From the NCBI RefSeq assembly GCF_017922435.1, contig NZ_VDEZ01000001.1, positions 248,001 to 312,000 on the forward strand: a stretch of 64,000 nucleotides of DNA, in the 5' to 3' direction. The notes under the pieces were generated by a model. That model searched no databases. It saw only the letters and a list, made by a program, of their open reading frames with translations, and had not been told where the DNA came from. The position numbers and the translations under genes are program-made. Below are positions 1 to 10,625 of the stretch, piece by piece. Each line of letters opens with the position of its first letter. The stretch's first letter is position 1. The stretch is from Thalassospira sp. ER-Se-21-Dark. GTDB taxonomy: Bacteria > Pseudomonadota > Alphaproteobacteria > Rhodospirillales > Thalassospiraceae.

Positions 1-80
1 CCCAAAGTATCTTTTGGCTGATCTCGGGCGACGCGTCCTATGTCACAGGCAGCATCATTGATGTATCAGGCGGCCGGTAG
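1..80 (+). CDS. Short-chain dehydrogenase/reductase, C-terminal end only
   Basis: The window opens inside a rightward reading frame (frame 3) that ends at TAG 78-80. The last residues read SGDASYVTGSIIDVSGGR. This is the typical C-terminus of a classical SDR oxidoreductase, where S-x-Y-V-T-G-x-x-x-x-V-x-G-G closes the Rossmann fold. The substrate cannot be told from this fragment. No terminator is obvious before the next gene, which converges from the right and ends at 130. Confidence 0.8.
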   Translation, partial: QSIFWLISGDASYVTGSIIDVSGGR

Positions 81-129
81 CACGACCGATCAAGCCTGAT
101 ACCCGACGACTTTCCGGATTTGGTTGCTC

Positions 130-3100
130 TTAGGGCGTTTCAGGCTTTCCCGGCAAATCGGCAGATGCCATCGCCACGTCCTTTGTTTCGCCAAACACCG
201 CGGCCAAGCCATCATGCAATTCAATGATATCAAGTGGCTTGGCCAGTATGCGCGCAACCCCCAAAGCATTGAAGGCGTTGGTCACCTCGTCTGAGGCATA
301 CCCGGTCATGACGACAACCGGGATTTGATTGCCAGCCTCTCGCAGCTTTTCGATCAGTTTCTGGCCGGTCATGCCGGGCATGGTCTGATCGGTCAGAAGC
401 GCATCAAACTTTGCGTCCGGTGCACTCAGCGCTTCAAGCGCCTTGGCGGCCTCGTTAAACGTATCGACGGAATATCCGATCCGCTCCAACATCCGCGCAC
501 AAAGCCTGAGGTTCTTTTCCTCGTCATCCACGACCGCAAGATGCCCGCCTGCACCTGCCGACAGGCTGCGGGTTTCGCGCTTTTCATCCGTGGCTTCGCG
601 ATCATGTTCCGGCAACAGAATCGCGAACCGGGTTCCCTGCCCCAGGCGACTATAAACCGATATCTCGCCCTTGTGGCCGGTCACGATGCCATGCACCGTA
701 GACAGGCCGAGCCCAGTACCCTTGCCCGGCTCCTTGGTGGTAAAGAACGGATCAAAGATCCTTTTGGCTGTTTCCGGCTCCATACCGACGCCGTTATCCA
801 CGACGCTAATCTGGATATAGCGCCCGACCGTCAATAACGGATGTATTTCCAGACTGTCTTCGGTGACTTCGAAGCGGCTTGCCTTCACGCGAATTTCACC
901 CTGATCGCCGACCGCATGACAGGCATTGGTGATCAGGTTCATCAGACACTGATCCAGCTGTGTTGCGTTGCCCATCACGGTCATGGATTTCGCCCCCAGT
1001 TCGACCTTGATCGACACACTCGATGGCATGGACCCACGGGCAAAACGAACCGTGCCCGAAATCATCGACCCGACATCAATCGGTGAACGTTCGGTTTCTG
1101 AGTTTCGGCTGAATGCCAGAATTTGACGGACAAGATCACGTGCCCGATCCGCCCCCTGGCGAATTTCCATAACATCTTCACGCAGCGGTGAATCTTCGGG
1201 CAAATCAGAATAAAGCAGTTCGGCATAGCCACTGATTGGCTGCAGGATATTGTTGAAGTCATGTGCGATCCCGCCCGCAAGAACACCGATGGTTTCCATC
1301 CGCTGGGAATGACGCAGTTGCTGTTCAAGCTTTTCACGTTTGCGTTCGGACTGAAGCCGCTGAAGTTCGGCAGACGCCCGCGACGCGAACACTTCGACAA
1401 TGGATTTCGCCAGTTCCGGATCACCAAGTGGTTTGTCCGATATGGTCACCAGAATACCGATCGGGCGTGCCTCACTGTCGTAAAGCGCGGCCCCGACATA
1501 TCCAACGACATCAACGTCAGTGACCTTTTGGACATCCTTCATCAAAACGGAAAAATTGTCTTTGCAGACAAACGTGCCTTCCTTGATAACGCGTTCCGCT
1601 GCAGATCCCGCCAGGGCGAAATCAAGGCCACCACGACTGCCATCCGGGGAATAGAATGCAACTGATTTCACCCGGTCACCGACAAGTTCGGCGATATGGC
1701 AATAGGTCATATCAAGTGTTTCACAGAGAACCTTTGTCAGGTTTTCAAAGAACCCGGCACCGACCTGATAGCGGATACCACGATAAATGGATTCCAGTGT
1801 CTCCTGATGGCGTTCGCGCTCCGTCACATCCAGTGCGAAACTGGCGATACAATCCAGTTCGCCATTGGCATCAAATATCGGGCTTTCATACCATTCGCAG
1901 ATGATGCGGCTGCCGTCGCGTTTGACATTCTCGAACCGGTTATTGACGCTGTTTTGCGTTTCCATGATCCGTTCGATCAGAGTGCCAAGACGCGCCCGGT
2001 CTTCCTCGGGCACCAGAAGTTCAAGCTTCTTGCCGACCATCTCATCGGCATTATAGCCAAACAGCTGACAGGCGGTTTCGTTCACCTCAATGATGGTTCT
2101 GTCCGGCGTCCAGTAAAACACTCCGATTTTCGCGTTGTTGAAGTGCGCGCGCAGGCGGCGCTGGTTGGCCTCCAGATCACTCTTGGCAACCTCAAGATCC
2201 TGGCGATAACGGATGCGTTCGGTGATATCGCGGCAACTGATCCTGATCCCGAGGTTCCCACCGTCGCTATCGGCGATCGGTTGCCATGACATGTCGATAC
2301 CGACCTTGCGGCCATCCTTGTGAACACCGGTGAATTCGCGGTCACTGCCTGACAGGCCATCAAGACCTTCGTCAATATAGTGGCGGACACGGTCACGATC
2401 CTCGGGCGCAATAAATGACAGCGGATAATCACCACACGCCATGCATTCATCGACCGTGTAGCCCAGAACGCGTTCAATCCCCGGGTTCACCCAGATCAGT
2501 TTGCCATCAGGCGCAATCCAGCTTTCCCAGCCGTAGGTGTAGTTGGCAACCGCCTCAAAGCGACGGCGCGAGAAGCTAAGCTCGTCATTGGCTTCCATGA
2601 CATTTTTCATGCCTGCGGCGGCTGCCAACAACCCACCTGCCATATGAGCGAAAACGATTTCCTCAGGGCGCCATACTCTGGTCCGCCCGACAGACTCAAA
2701 GCACAATATGCCCATTCGGCCCGCCGCCGAGATCAATGCAACATCAAGGATTGCTTTGATATTCATCGGGATCAGATAAGCGTCTTTAAGTTCGGAAGTA
2801 CGCGGATCTTCAACGGCGTTGTCCGCATCGATAATCTGCCCGGTTTCCAGCGCCGCAAAATATCGCGGCAATACAGCGCGTTTCAAAATCATGCCGTCAT
2901 GTTTCGCCGACGGATCATTGGCATCAAACAGCCCGACGCACTCAACGTCACCATCATCTTTTTCCAACCACAGACTTGCCCGTTCACAATTCATCAGGTT
3001 GGCAAAACGCTTCAATGTCGGGCGGAAAGACGCATTTTCGATGCGATCAAGTGACGAGAAATGGTTGGCGACTTCAGACGCACTTTCGCGGATTTGTTCA

Positions 3101-3708
3101 AGAAACTTTTTGCCCGACATCAGTTCGTTTTGCGAACGCAGCTGGTCCATGCTGGTTTGCAAAAGTGCCTGGCGCATCCAGACGATCCCGACAACAAGTG
3201 ACGCGGTCATCCAGACATACCCAAACAGCGCAGATCCCCAAACCGGCAACGTATGGGGAACGGTTCCGCTATCGGTGATCAAGCCCCCGTCGAGGTTGAA
3301 AACACGCATCACGCCGACGCTTGCAATCGCGACAAAGCAGAACACCGCGTAGCGAATGGTGACGGAAAATCGCCAGAACAGCGCCACGATAACGGTTGAC
3401 ACAATCATCATCGCCATGCCGCTTGCGGGCGAAAACCTGACGATATAAAGCAACGACATGCTTGTCATTGCGGCGACAATCACAACCGACTTGGTAAAGG
3501 TCGATAAGCGTTTGCGAAGTACAAGACCGGCAACAACGGCCAGAAAAACCAAAAGATGGATGATCTCGACCGCGATCGAACGCTGGCTTGCTTCGCGCAA
3601 CATCGAGGAAACCAATGCGGGCACCCCGCCAATCGACATCACAAACAACATAAAGTCTGCGCTGCGGTTTCTTGTCCGGTCCAGATTGGCGCTTAATCTT
3701 TTTGGCAT
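130..3708 (-). CDS. Membrane-anchored hybrid sensor histidine kinase (GAF-PAS-PAS-GAF-HisKA-HATPase-REC)
   Basis: A 1192-residue sensor kinase. About six hydrophobic segments fill residues 18-185. A GAF-like domain (about 220-370), two PAS domains (about 385-640) and a second GAF-like domain (about 650-790) follow. The HisKA block has the H-box HDFNN with the phospho-acceptor His816. The HATPase part carries the N box (NLITNACHA) and the G boxes ([21 protein letters not shown]). A receiver domain ends the protein, with acceptor Asp1107 in LLTDQTMPG. It lies 19 bases after the response-regulator gene, so the two are probably one operon; the attached receiver suggests a phosphorelay. The ligand is unknown. 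Confidence 0.9.
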   Translation of the reverse strand: MPKRLSANLDRTRNRSADFMLFVMSIGGVPALVSSMLREASQRSIAVEIIHLLVFLAVVAGLVLRKRLSTFTKSVVIVAAMTSMSLLYIVRFSPASGMAMMIVSTVIVALFWRFSVTIRYAVFCFVAIASVGVMRVFNLDGGLITDSGTVPHTLPVWGSALFGYVWMTASLVVGIVWMRQALLQTSMDQLRSQNELMSGKKFLEQIRESASEVANHFSSLDRIENASFRPTLKRFANLMNCERASLWLEKDDGDVECVGLFDANDPSAKHDGMILKRAVLPRYFAALETGQIIDADNAVEDPRTSELKDAYLIPMNIKAILDVALISAAGRMGILCFESVGRTRVWRPEEIVFAHMAGGLLAAAAGMKNVMEANDELSFSRRRFEAVANYTYGWESWIAPDGKLIWVNPGIERVLGYTVDECMACGDYPLSFIAPEDRDRVRHYIDEGLDGLSGSDREFTGVHKDGRKVGIDMSWQPIADSDGGNLGIRISCRDITERIRYRQDLEVAKSDLEANQRRLRAHFNNAKIGVFYWTPDRTIIEVNETACQLFGYNADEMVGKKLELLVPEEDRARLGTLIERIMETQNSVNNRFENVKRDGSRIICEWYESPIFDANGELDCIASFALDVTERERHQETLESIYRGIRYQVGAGFFENLTKVLCETLDMTYCHIAELVGDRVKSVAFYSPDGSRGGLDFALAGSAAERVIKEGTFVCKDNFSVLMKDVQKVTDVDVVGYVGAALYDSEARPIGILVTISDKPLGDPELAKSIVEVFASRASAELQRLQSERKREKLEQQLRHSQRMETIGVLAGGIAHDFNNILQPISGYAELLYSDLPEDSPLREDVMEIRQGADRARDLVRQILAFSRNSETERSPIDVGSMISGTVRFARGSMPSSVSIKVELGAKSMTVMGNATQLDQCLMNLITNACHAVGDQGEIRVKASRFEVTEDSLEIHPLLTVGRYIQISVVDNGVGMEPETAKRIFDPFFTTKEPGKGTGLGLSTVHGIVTGHKGEISVYSRLGQGTRFAILLPEHDREATDEKRETRSLSAGAGGHLAVVDDEEKNLRLCARMLERIGYSVDTFNEAAKALEALSAPDAKFDALLTDQTMPGMTGQKLIEKLREAGNQIPVVVMTGYASDEVTNAFNALGVARILAKPLDIIELHDGLAAVFGETKDVAMASADLPGKPETP

Positions 3709-3727
3709 GAGTTATCGGGCCCCATTC

Positions 3728-4813
3728 TCAGACCAACTGGTCGGGCATGCTGTTATAGATGCTTTCAAAGCGCAGATGATTATCGGCAAAAAGCCCCAAA
3801 AGTTTCGGATCGAACATCTCCGGGGAGGTTCGCTCGTCACCTTTGGTGATGATATTGACGGCTTCGGTGTGGCCATAAGCCGGTTTGTATCGGCGCGCAC
3901 TGCGAAGGGCGTCATAAACGTCGGCCAGTGAGACGATCCGCGCAATCATCGGGATATCCGCGCCCGACAGACCCACACAATAGCCCGACCCTTCCCAATG
4001 TTCATGATGATAGCGCGCAATGATTGCGGCCTGTCCAAGAACCGGGTTGTCTGATGAATTGAGCATCGCAAAGCCGATCTCGGTGTGGCGCTGCATGACC
4101 TTGAATTCGTCGTCGGTCAGCTTTCCGTTTTTCAGAAGCACCTCATCAGGCACGCCGACTTTTCCGATGTCATGAAGAATGCCGGCCAGACGGATTGTCC
4201 GCTGAACATTCTGATCCAGACCGGCCATCTCTGCCAGCAATTGGGAATAAAGACCGACGCGAACACAATGCTCCGCTGTTTCGATGTCCCGATACTGGGA
4301 AATCAGGCTCAGCCGGTCGATCATTTCCTGTTCTGCACCGCCAAGTTTGCGGCTGATGTCATCCAGAGTTTTCGACTGACTGATATTTTCCAGTTCGAGT
4401 TTGCGAACACGTTCGACTTCGCGGTCCCGTTCCTGCAGTCGCGCCTGCGCATCAAGTGCGGCGCGTTCAAGATCAGCACGTTCGATCGGCTTATCAAGAA
4501 ATTCCCGCACCCCAAGACGCAGTGCCGTCACGGCATCGGTCTTGTCACCATCCCCGGTTAGTAGAATGAATTCGAAATCCCGCTTGTATTCGTTGATTGC
4601 CCGTTTAACGAAGTCCAGACCACTGCAATTTGGCATGCGCAAATCAGAAACAACCAGACGCAATGATGCGTCTGATTTTACTGTCTCAAGCGCTTCAAGT
4701 CCGTCAGATGCAACCACCACTTCAAAACCGGCACGCTCCAAGATACGTGCCAGCAATTTTCGGATCGGCGGTTCGTCATCTACAACCAAAATGCGACGTT
4801 CAAGCTCACTCAA
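3728..4813 (-). CDS. Response regulator with HD-GYP-type phosphodiesterase domain (variant GYC motif)
   Basis: 361 residues. An N-terminal receiver domain (1-120; acceptor in VVSDLRMPN, conserved Lys in FLDKPIE) leads through a coiled-coil-like linker (120-170) into an HD-GYP domain. The metal ligands expected for the family are visible: LHDIGK, RHTEIG, YHHEHW and LADVYDAL. The signature that is normally HHExxDGxGYP reads HHEHWEGSGYC here, so Asp is replaced by Glu and the Pro by Cys. HD-GYP proteins hydrolyse cyclic di-GMP. The catalytic ligands are intact, so activity is plausible, but the changed GYP motif may alter partner binding. It is first in a leftward pair with the hybrid kinase. 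Confidence 0.88.
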   Translation of the reverse strand: MSELERRILVVDDEPPIRKLLARILERAGFEVVVASDGLEALETVKSDASLRLVVSDLRMPNCSGLDFVKRAINEYKRDFEFILLTGDGDKTDAVTALRLGVREFLDKPIERADLERAALDAQARLQERDREVERVRKLELENISQSKTLDDISRKLGGAEQEMIDRLSLISQYRDIETAEHCVRVGLYSQLLAEMAGLDQNVQRTIRLAGILHDIGKVGVPDEVLLKNGKLTDDEFKVMQRHTEIGFAMLNSSDNPVLGQAAIIARYHHEHWEGSGYCVGLSGADIPMIARIVSLADVYDALRSARRYKPAYGHTEAVNIITKGDERTSPEMFDPKLLGLFADNHLRFESIYNSMPDQLV

Positions 4814-5279
4814 TCACCCTGCCCCATGCCAGATACAAAATACTACGAGCGAATAGATAAAACCTATCCGTTGGTATTGTATATTGCAACATACGCAAAA
4901 AGTGTGAGATCGGTTCTCAGGCTGTTTTTGGCCCGGTTTCCAAGGGATTTCGCGAAAAAGACAGTGAAAACCTTTGATTGAATTTTGATGGAGAAGTTCT
5001 GGTATCTCCGGGATTTCCGTTCTGAAGGCTCGATTGCAATGCGAATCGATGAAAATCAGCATACCGAAAATGGATCAAAGCAACCGGATCGTGTACCCGG
5101 TCATCATGCAACAGCAACCGACAAGGCGGTTTTGGTTATGGGCGTTTTCGCGTCCCGGTGCGAACCTGATAGGCATTGCCGGTTATCCGTGGGCACCTAA
5201 TTGTCAAAAGTCTCGTGGCATTAATGCATAACGGCAATGCCACCCAAAAATCACAACGCAATATCGCATTGCCGCCAAC
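4814..5279. other. Intergenic region without a convincing gene
   Basis: About 470 bases between the leftward response regulator and the rightward permease remnant. It must hold the promoter of the two-component operon. It is more AT-rich next to the regulator start (about 4840-4900). Short open frames exist around 4985-5231, but they resemble no family and show no good ribosome binding site. I see no terminator or RNA gene here. Confidence 0.5.
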
Positions 5280-6082
5280 TTGCTAAACTTTGCAGCATCG
5301 TATCCATGCCTGGAGCTTGCGGCGAAGACGGATGTGTTTTTCTGGTGGATCGTTCTGATTGGGTTTATCGCCCAATTGATTGATGGTGCCCTCGGCATGG
5401 CCTATGGCCTGACCTCAACTTCCCTTTTGATCACGCTTGGCTTACCCCCGCACAGGCAAGTGCAACTGTTCACGCCGCCGAGATTGCAACCACCGCTGTT
5501 TCCGGTACTGCCCACCATTTTGCACGCAATGTCGATTGGCGCATGGTCCGTCAGCTGGCACTTGCCGGTGCAATAGGCGGCTGTGCTGGCGCTGCTCTTT
5601 TATCATCGGGTATCGGGCACTATCTGGCACCGTTTGTCGCGGTATATCTTAGTGCCCTTGGTGTTCTTGTAATTGCAAAGGCCCTTCGCAAAGTCCAGCC
5701 GCCTGCGGCAATCCGCGGGCTTACCCCGCTTGGCATGATCGGTGGATTTCTTGATGCAATCGGGGGTGGCGGCTGGGGACCTATCGTATCAAGCACGCTG
5801 GTCTATCGCGGCAACGAACCGCACCGCATGCTTGGAACGTCTGCTGCGGCCGAGTTTTTTGTGACCGTGACAATTACCGTCACATTTGCCGGATCATTCG
5901 GATTGGAAAGCTTCGGGATGGCGGCACTGGCGCTTGTAATCGGCGGTGTGCCGGCCGCCCCGTTGGCAGCCGTGCTTGTCAAAATTATCCCGCGAAAGCC
6001 GCTTATGATTGCGGTTGGCGTCCTTATCGTCGGCCTTGGTCTTCTGGGAATATATCGCTTTGTCTTCGCCCTTATCGCTTAG
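5280..6082 (+). pseudogene. TauE/SafE (TSUP) family permease, interrupted by a one-base frameshift
   Basis: Two overlapping frames together make one TSUP-type membrane protein of about 267 residues. The first (from TTG 5280) gives the N-terminal family signature GFIAQLIDGALGMAYGLTS and runs to about 5441. The second resumes at about 5444 with TPAQASATVHAAEIATT and continues to TAG 6082, with several membrane segments and the second repeat GFLDAIGGGGWGP. The break is at a C-rich stretch (5445-5449) and needs one extra base to restore the frame. TSUP proteins export sulfite, sulfoacetate or similar anions. It may be a true pseudogene or a sequencing error in a homopolymer. The stop overlaps the convergent prmA stop. 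Confidence 0.85.
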
Positions 6083-6960
6083 CCGACGACAAGTGTTGTC
6101 CAGTTTTCGACCTTGAAGCGGTTGATCAGGGAAAGCCCGACATCGCGGTAGGCCGACAGAACAAACTGTTCCTGATGCGCAAGAAGGCCTGAAAGGATGA
6201 CGACACCGTTTTCCGAAAGCGTGCTGGTCAGATCATGGGCCATACCACGCAGCGGGCGGGCAAGGATGTTGGCGCAGACAATGTCGTAATATCCGGCGTC
6301 ACGAATACGGGCATCCTGAAAACCATTTGAATGAATGGTCGTGACTAGATCTGCGATCTTGTTGGTTTTGGCATTTTCACGTGCGACCCGAACCGATGCG
6401 GCATCAATATCGGCCATCATCACCGGGCACCGCCAGGTTTTGGCACATGCCATGCCCAAAATGCCGGACCCACAGCCCATATCAAGCGCATTCTGACGTG
6501 GTCCGCGTTTGGCCAACCAATCGATTGCAGCAAGGCATCCCTTGGTGGTTTGATGTTCACCAGACCCGAATGCCAGACCGGCGTCGACCTGAAGCGCTGT
6601 TTTGGATACCGGGATTTCCTCATTCCAGTGCGAACCATGGACAAAGAAACGCCCGACCGAAATCGGCTTGAAGCTGCGCAGGTTTTCGCTGACCCAGTCC
6701 TTTGGCTCATAAGTGCCAAAAGTCACGGTTGGTGCATCAATGCCGACTGCGGAGGCCATGATCGACACCGCGGTCTCAACCGCCCCCTTGTCAAACATCT
6801 CACCGGCAAAGCCTTCGATACGCCAAGGTCCGTCAGGGTTGCCATCGCGTTCGAAATGCGAAAGCGCATCGCAATAATCAAACAGCGCGTCGGCAAACAT
6901 CTGTGCATAGGCGCCATCAACTTCGAACTTGAAGTTATAGCAAAGGACGGGTTCGGTCAT
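6079..6960 (-). CDS. prmA: Ribosomal protein L11 methyltransferase
   Basis: Class I SAM-dependent methyltransferase that trimethylates ribosomal protein L11. The PrmA layout is present: an N-terminal domain, an interdomain region containing GLAFGSGEHQTT, SAM motif I ALDMGCGSGILG, and ANILARPL in the place of the catalytic-loop motif. I chose ATG 6960 (MTEPVLCYNF) over the upstream start at 6987 because it begins the conserved part and has a GAGAAG-like ribosome binding site just before it. The protein is then 293 residues. Its stop overlaps the stop of the convergent TSUP remnant by four bases. Confidence 0.93.
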   Translation of the reverse strand: MTEPVLCYNFKFEVDGAYAQMFADALFDYCDALSHFERDGNPDGPWRIEGFAGEMFDKGAVETAVSIMASAVGIDAPTVTFGTYEPKDWVSENLRSFKPISVGRFFVHGSHWNEEIPVSKTALQVDAGLAFGSGEHQTTKGCLAAIDWLAKRGPRQNALDMGCGSGILGMACAKTWRCPVMMADIDAASVRVARENAKTNKIADLVTTIHSNGFQDARIRDAGYYDIVCANILARPLRGMAHDLTSTLSENGVVILSGLLAHQEQFVLSAYRDVGLSLINRFKVENWTTLVVG

Positions 6961-7035
6961 ATCGCTTCTCGCTCGTGTGGGCGGCAAATGTGCTCTGCCC
7001 GGTTAAATCGGTCATCCGAAAATATTGCCCGGGGC

Positions 7036-9399
7036 TTACCCCGGCAGGATGAAGCTGTCGACCACTTTCTTGGTGCCGACACTTTCGAAATGGATTTCCA
7101 ACTTGTTGCCATCGACCGCACGAACGGTTCCCGACCCGAACTTGCGATGGCGCACCGTATCGCCCACCTTGTATTTCGATGAGTTGGAACTGGTGGAATA
7201 ACTGGTTTCACCGTCGGGCTTCACATCAATCACGTTCTTGCGCACGCGACCCTGCCAACCGCTTGAGGCGAATTTACGATCCCCCGCGCCCGATACCGGA
7301 TTGCGCGACGGCGTGCTGCCACTGTCGCTTGCCCAGCTTGGCATTTTCATCCAGTCATCGGCACCCCACGCACCTGGTGAATGATTGCCACCATGCCCGC
7401 CAAGACCGGTATCGCTGCTGCGTTCGATATGTTCGTCGGGCAACTCATCAACAAAGCGCGATGGCAGGGCTGATTGCCACTGGTTATAGATGCGCCGATT
7501 AGCGGCATAACAGATGGTCGCACGTTTGCGTGCCCGAGTGATCCCGACATAGGCCAAACGACGTTCTTCCTCGAGGCCCTTGACCCCGCTTTCATCCATT
7601 GCGCGTTGGTGGGGGAAGACGCCCTCTTCCCAACCGGGCAGGAAGACGTAATCGAACTCAAGTCCCTTGGCGGCGTGCAGGGTCATGATGGTGACTTTTT
7701 CCTCATGATCGTTCTGCGCGTTTTCCATCACTAACGAGACATGTTCCAGGAAGCTGGTCAGGTTTTCGAACTCGCCGATTGCAGACACCAGTTCTTTCAG
7801 GTTTTCCAGACGGCCGGGCGCATCAATTTCCTTTGATGTCCGCCACATATCGGTATAGCCGCTTTCATCCAGAACGGTTTCAACGACTTCGACATGGCTG
7901 CTGTTGCCAAGCATTTCGCGCCAGCGTTTGAAATCCCCCAAAAGGCCGCCGATGCTTTGGCGCATCTTGGGTTTGAGTTCTTCGGTGTCCAACAAATCGC
8001 GCGCCGCCGCCGGCAGCGAGATCGCCTGATCACGGGAATATTGATGCAATGTCTGAAGCGTTGCCTTGCCAACCCCGCGCTTGGGTACATTGACGATGCG
8101 CTCAAATGCCAGACTGTCATCAGGCTGCGCAACAAGCCGGATATAGGCCAGCGCATCACGGATTTCCTGACGCTCGTAGAAGCGCGGACCACCGACAACG
8201 CGGTACGGGATGCCCAGCGTGATCAGGCGTTCCTCAAACTCGCGAGTCTGGAAACCGGCCCGCACCAGAATGGCAATCTGGGATGCACCAACACCCTTGC
8301 GCTGCAGGGCTTCGATATCTTCACCGATCAGGCGTGCCTCTGCTTCACCATCCCAGACACCTTTGACAAACACCTTGTCGCCAGTATCGATTTCGGTCCA
8401 CAGCTCCTTGCCCAGACGGCCATCGTTAAACGTGATCAGTTTGGATGCAGCGGCCAGAATGTGCGGGGTGGAACGATAGTTTTGTTCAAGCCTGACAACC
8501 TTGGCACCGGGGAAATCGGACTCAAAGCGCAGGATGTTGCCAACCTCGGCCCCGCGCCAGCTATAGATCGCCTGATCATCATCACCAACGCAGCAGATAT
8601 TGCGATGAACCATCGCCATTGCACGCAGCCACAGATATTGGGCAACGTTGGTGTCCTGATACTCGTCGACCAGAATATAACGGAAGGTGTTCTGATACTG
8701 CTTCAGGACTTCCGGATGCTGCTGGAACAGAGTCAGGCAATGCAGCAACAGGTCTCCGAAGTCACAGGCATTAAGGACCTTGAGGCGTTCCTGATAAATC
8801 TTGTAAAGGTGCTTGGCCCCGCCATTGGCGAACTCGACACTTTCATTGACCCGTTCAGGCGTCAGACCCTTGTCCTTCCAGCGCTGAATGATCCCCATCA
8901 GCTGCTTGGCTGGCCATTTTTTCGGATCGATCTGTTCGGCATCCATGATCTGCTTAAGCAGGCGCACCTGATCATCGCTATCAAGGATGGTGAAGTTTGA
9001 CTTTAACCCGATCAGGTCGGCATGACGGCGCAACAAGCGCGCTGAAAGCGAGTGGAAGGTTCCCAGCCACCAACCTTCAACCGGACGACCAAGGGCGTGT
9101 GCGACACGTTCCTGCATTTCCTTTGCCGCACGGTTGGTAAAGGTCACGGCAAGGATCTGCTGAGGATGCAGGCGTTCGGTTTGCGCCTTGGTTTGCAGAA
9201 GATGCGCCAGACGCGTCGTCAAAACACGCGTTTTCCCGGTTCCGGCACCCGCCAGAACAAGCAAAGGTCCGTCGAGCGTTTCGACAGCATCGCGCTGCTC
9301 GGCATTCAGATTGTCGAGATATGCCGGGGTCGGTGTATCGGCCAGACGCATTTCGGGGCTGGCGGCGAATTCATCAATTTCGAAGGGATCATCCATCAT
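7036..9399 (-). CDS. uvrD: ATP-dependent DNA helicase of the UvrD/PcrA family
   Basis: Superfamily 1A 3'-5' helicase, 787 residues, used in nucleotide excision and mismatch repair. Motif I (GAGTGKT, residues 51-57), motif II (LVDEYQDTN), motif III (GDDDQAIYSWRGA), motif IV (LEQNYRST), motif V (TLHAAKGLEF) and motif VI (EEERRLAYVGITRAR) all appear in order. The last 45 residues form the small Tudor-like domain typical of PcrA/UvrD (DTVRHRKFGSGTV). The acidic N-terminal extension before residue 25 is not conserved in the family. The gene is about 75 bases upstream of prmA and probably cotranscribed with it. Confidence 0.93.
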   Translation of the reverse strand: MMDDPFEIDEFAASPEMRLADTPTPAYLDNLNAEQRDAVETLDGPLLVLAGAGTGKTRVLTTRLAHLLQTKAQTERLHPQQILAVTFTNRAAKEMQERVAHALGRPVEGWWLGTFHSLSARLLRRHADLIGLKSNFTILDSDDQVRLLKQIMDAEQIDPKKWPAKQLMGIIQRWKDKGLTPERVNESVEFANGGAKHLYKIYQERLKVLNACDFGDLLLHCLTLFQQHPEVLKQYQNTFRYILVDEYQDTNVAQYLWLRAMAMVHRNICCVGDDDQAIYSWRGAEVGNILRFESDFPGAKVVRLEQNYRSTPHILAAASKLITFNDGRLGKELWTEIDTGDKVFVKGVWDGEAEARLIGEDIEALQRKGVGASQIAILVRAGFQTREFEERLITLGIPYRVVGGPRFYERQEIRDALAYIRLVAQPDDSLAFERIVNVPKRGVGKATLQTLHQYSRDQAISLPAAARDLLDTEELKPKMRQSIGGLLGDFKRWREMLGNSSHVEVVETVLDESGYTDMWRTSKEIDAPGRLENLKELVSAIGEFENLTSFLEHVSLVMENAQNDHEEKVTIMTLHAAKGLEFDYVFLPGWEEGVFPHQRAMDESGVKGLEEERRLAYVGITRARKRATICYAANRRIYNQWQSALPSRFVDELPDEHIERSSDTGLGGHGGNHSPGAWGADDWMKMPSWASDSGSTPSRNPVSGAGDRKFASSGWQGRVRKNVIDVKPDGETSYSTSSNSSKYKVGDTVRHRKFGSGTVRAVDGNKLEIHFESVGTKKVVDSFILPG

Positions 9400-9518
9400 G
9401 ACCGCATATATATCACGCTGTGCGAAGGGGGCCAGTGTCGTTCCATATTGAACCGACGATTTTTACATTCTGCACCACATTGCCAGCATCAACCAAGCCC
9501 TTCGCGGGATCGTTTGTA

Positions 9519-10625
9519 TCAACCGGCTCTGCCCGGCAGAAAGACTTCGAGTTCCCGAATAACACGCGACGCTGTCTTACCATCCCACAGCGGGATTTTG
9601 GCGGGCGTACGCTTGCAACCGTCGGAAACATCTAGCGCGGACATCACTGCAGCGGTCAGCTGATGAAGTCCGACAAGCTGATTGGTTCCCTGCGTGATCG
9701 TGATTGGACGTTCGGTTGAATTGCGCAGCGTCAGACATGGTACGCCCAGAAGGCTGGTTTCTTCCTGCACACCACCGGAGTCTGTTACGACAACGCCTGC
9801 ATCCTGCATCAAACTGGTAAACCCGACATACGCCATCGGCGGCAGCAAGAGAACATCCGCAGCACTTAGTGGCTCGATCAAATTTGATGTTCGAAGGCGC
9901 TTTTCGGTCCGGGGATGAAGGACAAAACAGATGTCCGCTTCGGAGCAAAGGGCCATCAACGCATGACATATCTGATGGAGCCGATCGAGATCATCGACAT
10001 TGCTTTGCCGATGCAGGGTTACAAGGACATAGCGACCTTTAACGAGATTGAGCTTGCGGGCGCCTTCTTCCTGATCAATCGTTGCCTTCATCATTGCCAA
10101 CGTATCAGCCATGATATTGCCGACACGCTTTATGCGGTCGGCCGTGATCCCCTCTGTCCGTAAATTTGCATCTGCATCCATTGACGGCGTCAGCAACAGA
10201 TCTGCCTTGTGATCTATCTCGATACGGTTTTGCTCTTCGGGCATTTCAGGATCAAAGCATCTGAGACCCGCTTCCAGGTGAACAAGGGGCACGTTTATCT
10301 CAGTTGCAACGATGGCTGCGACACGGGATGAATTCACATCCCCGACAACCAGAACCATGTCGGGCCGGTCTTCACGACAAAGTGCCTCATATGCCTGCAT
10401 CATTCCGGCAATCTGATCGCCATTTTCGAATGGCTCACAGTTCAGGACTTGATCAGGGTCCGGCAATCCAAGCTCCCGCCAGATAGTCGAAGACATCACG
10501 TCGTCGAAATGCTGGGCCGTATGGACAAAAGACGGACGAATTACTGGATGGTTCGCCAGTCCGCGCAACAGCGGCGCGATCTTCATGAAGTTGGGTCTGG
10601 CACCGGCAACGAGATGAAGCTTCAT
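9519..10625 (-). CDS. wecB: UDP-N-acetylglucosamine 2-epimerase (non-hydrolysing)
   Basis: Converts UDP-GlcNAc to UDP-ManNAc for surface polysaccharide synthesis. The start MKLHLVAGARPNFMKIAPL is the family's nucleotide-binding N-terminus. LEAGLRCFDPEMPEEQNR, TLHRQSN and TDSGGVQEET are the conserved active-site blocks. I use ATG 10625 because the family alignment begins there; the upstream in-frame start at 10640 adds five residues without support. No other polysaccharide genes lie nearby, so its product pathway cannot be read from context. 368 residues is the usual length. Confidence 0.92.
   Translation of the reverse strand: MKLHLVAGARPNFMKIAPLLRGLANHPVIRPSFVHTAQHFDDVMSSTIWRELGLPDPDQVLNCEPFENGDQIAGMMQAYEALCREDRPDMVLVVGDVNSSRVAAIVATEINVPLVHLEAGLRCFDPEMPEEQNRIEIDHKADLLLTPSMDADANLRTEGITADRIKRVGNIMADTLAMMKATIDQEEGARKLNLVKGRYVLVTLHRQSNVDDLDRLHQICHALMALCSEADICFVLHPRTEKRLRTSNLIEPLSAADVLLLPPMAYVGFTSLMQDAGVVVTDSGGVQEETSLLGVPCLTLRNSTERPITITQGTNQLVGLHQLTAAVMSALDVSDGCKRTPAKIPLWDGKTASRVIRELEVFLPGRAG

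Noticed and set aside
4985-5231. Short rightward open frames of about 60-70 codons
   Set aside because: They overlap each other in different frames, match no family and have no supporting ribosome binding site.
9422-9515. Inverted GCGAAGGG / CCCTTCGC around the uvrD-wecB gap
   Set aside because: Eight-base arms separated by about 78 bases are likely chance; there is no T-tract or other support.
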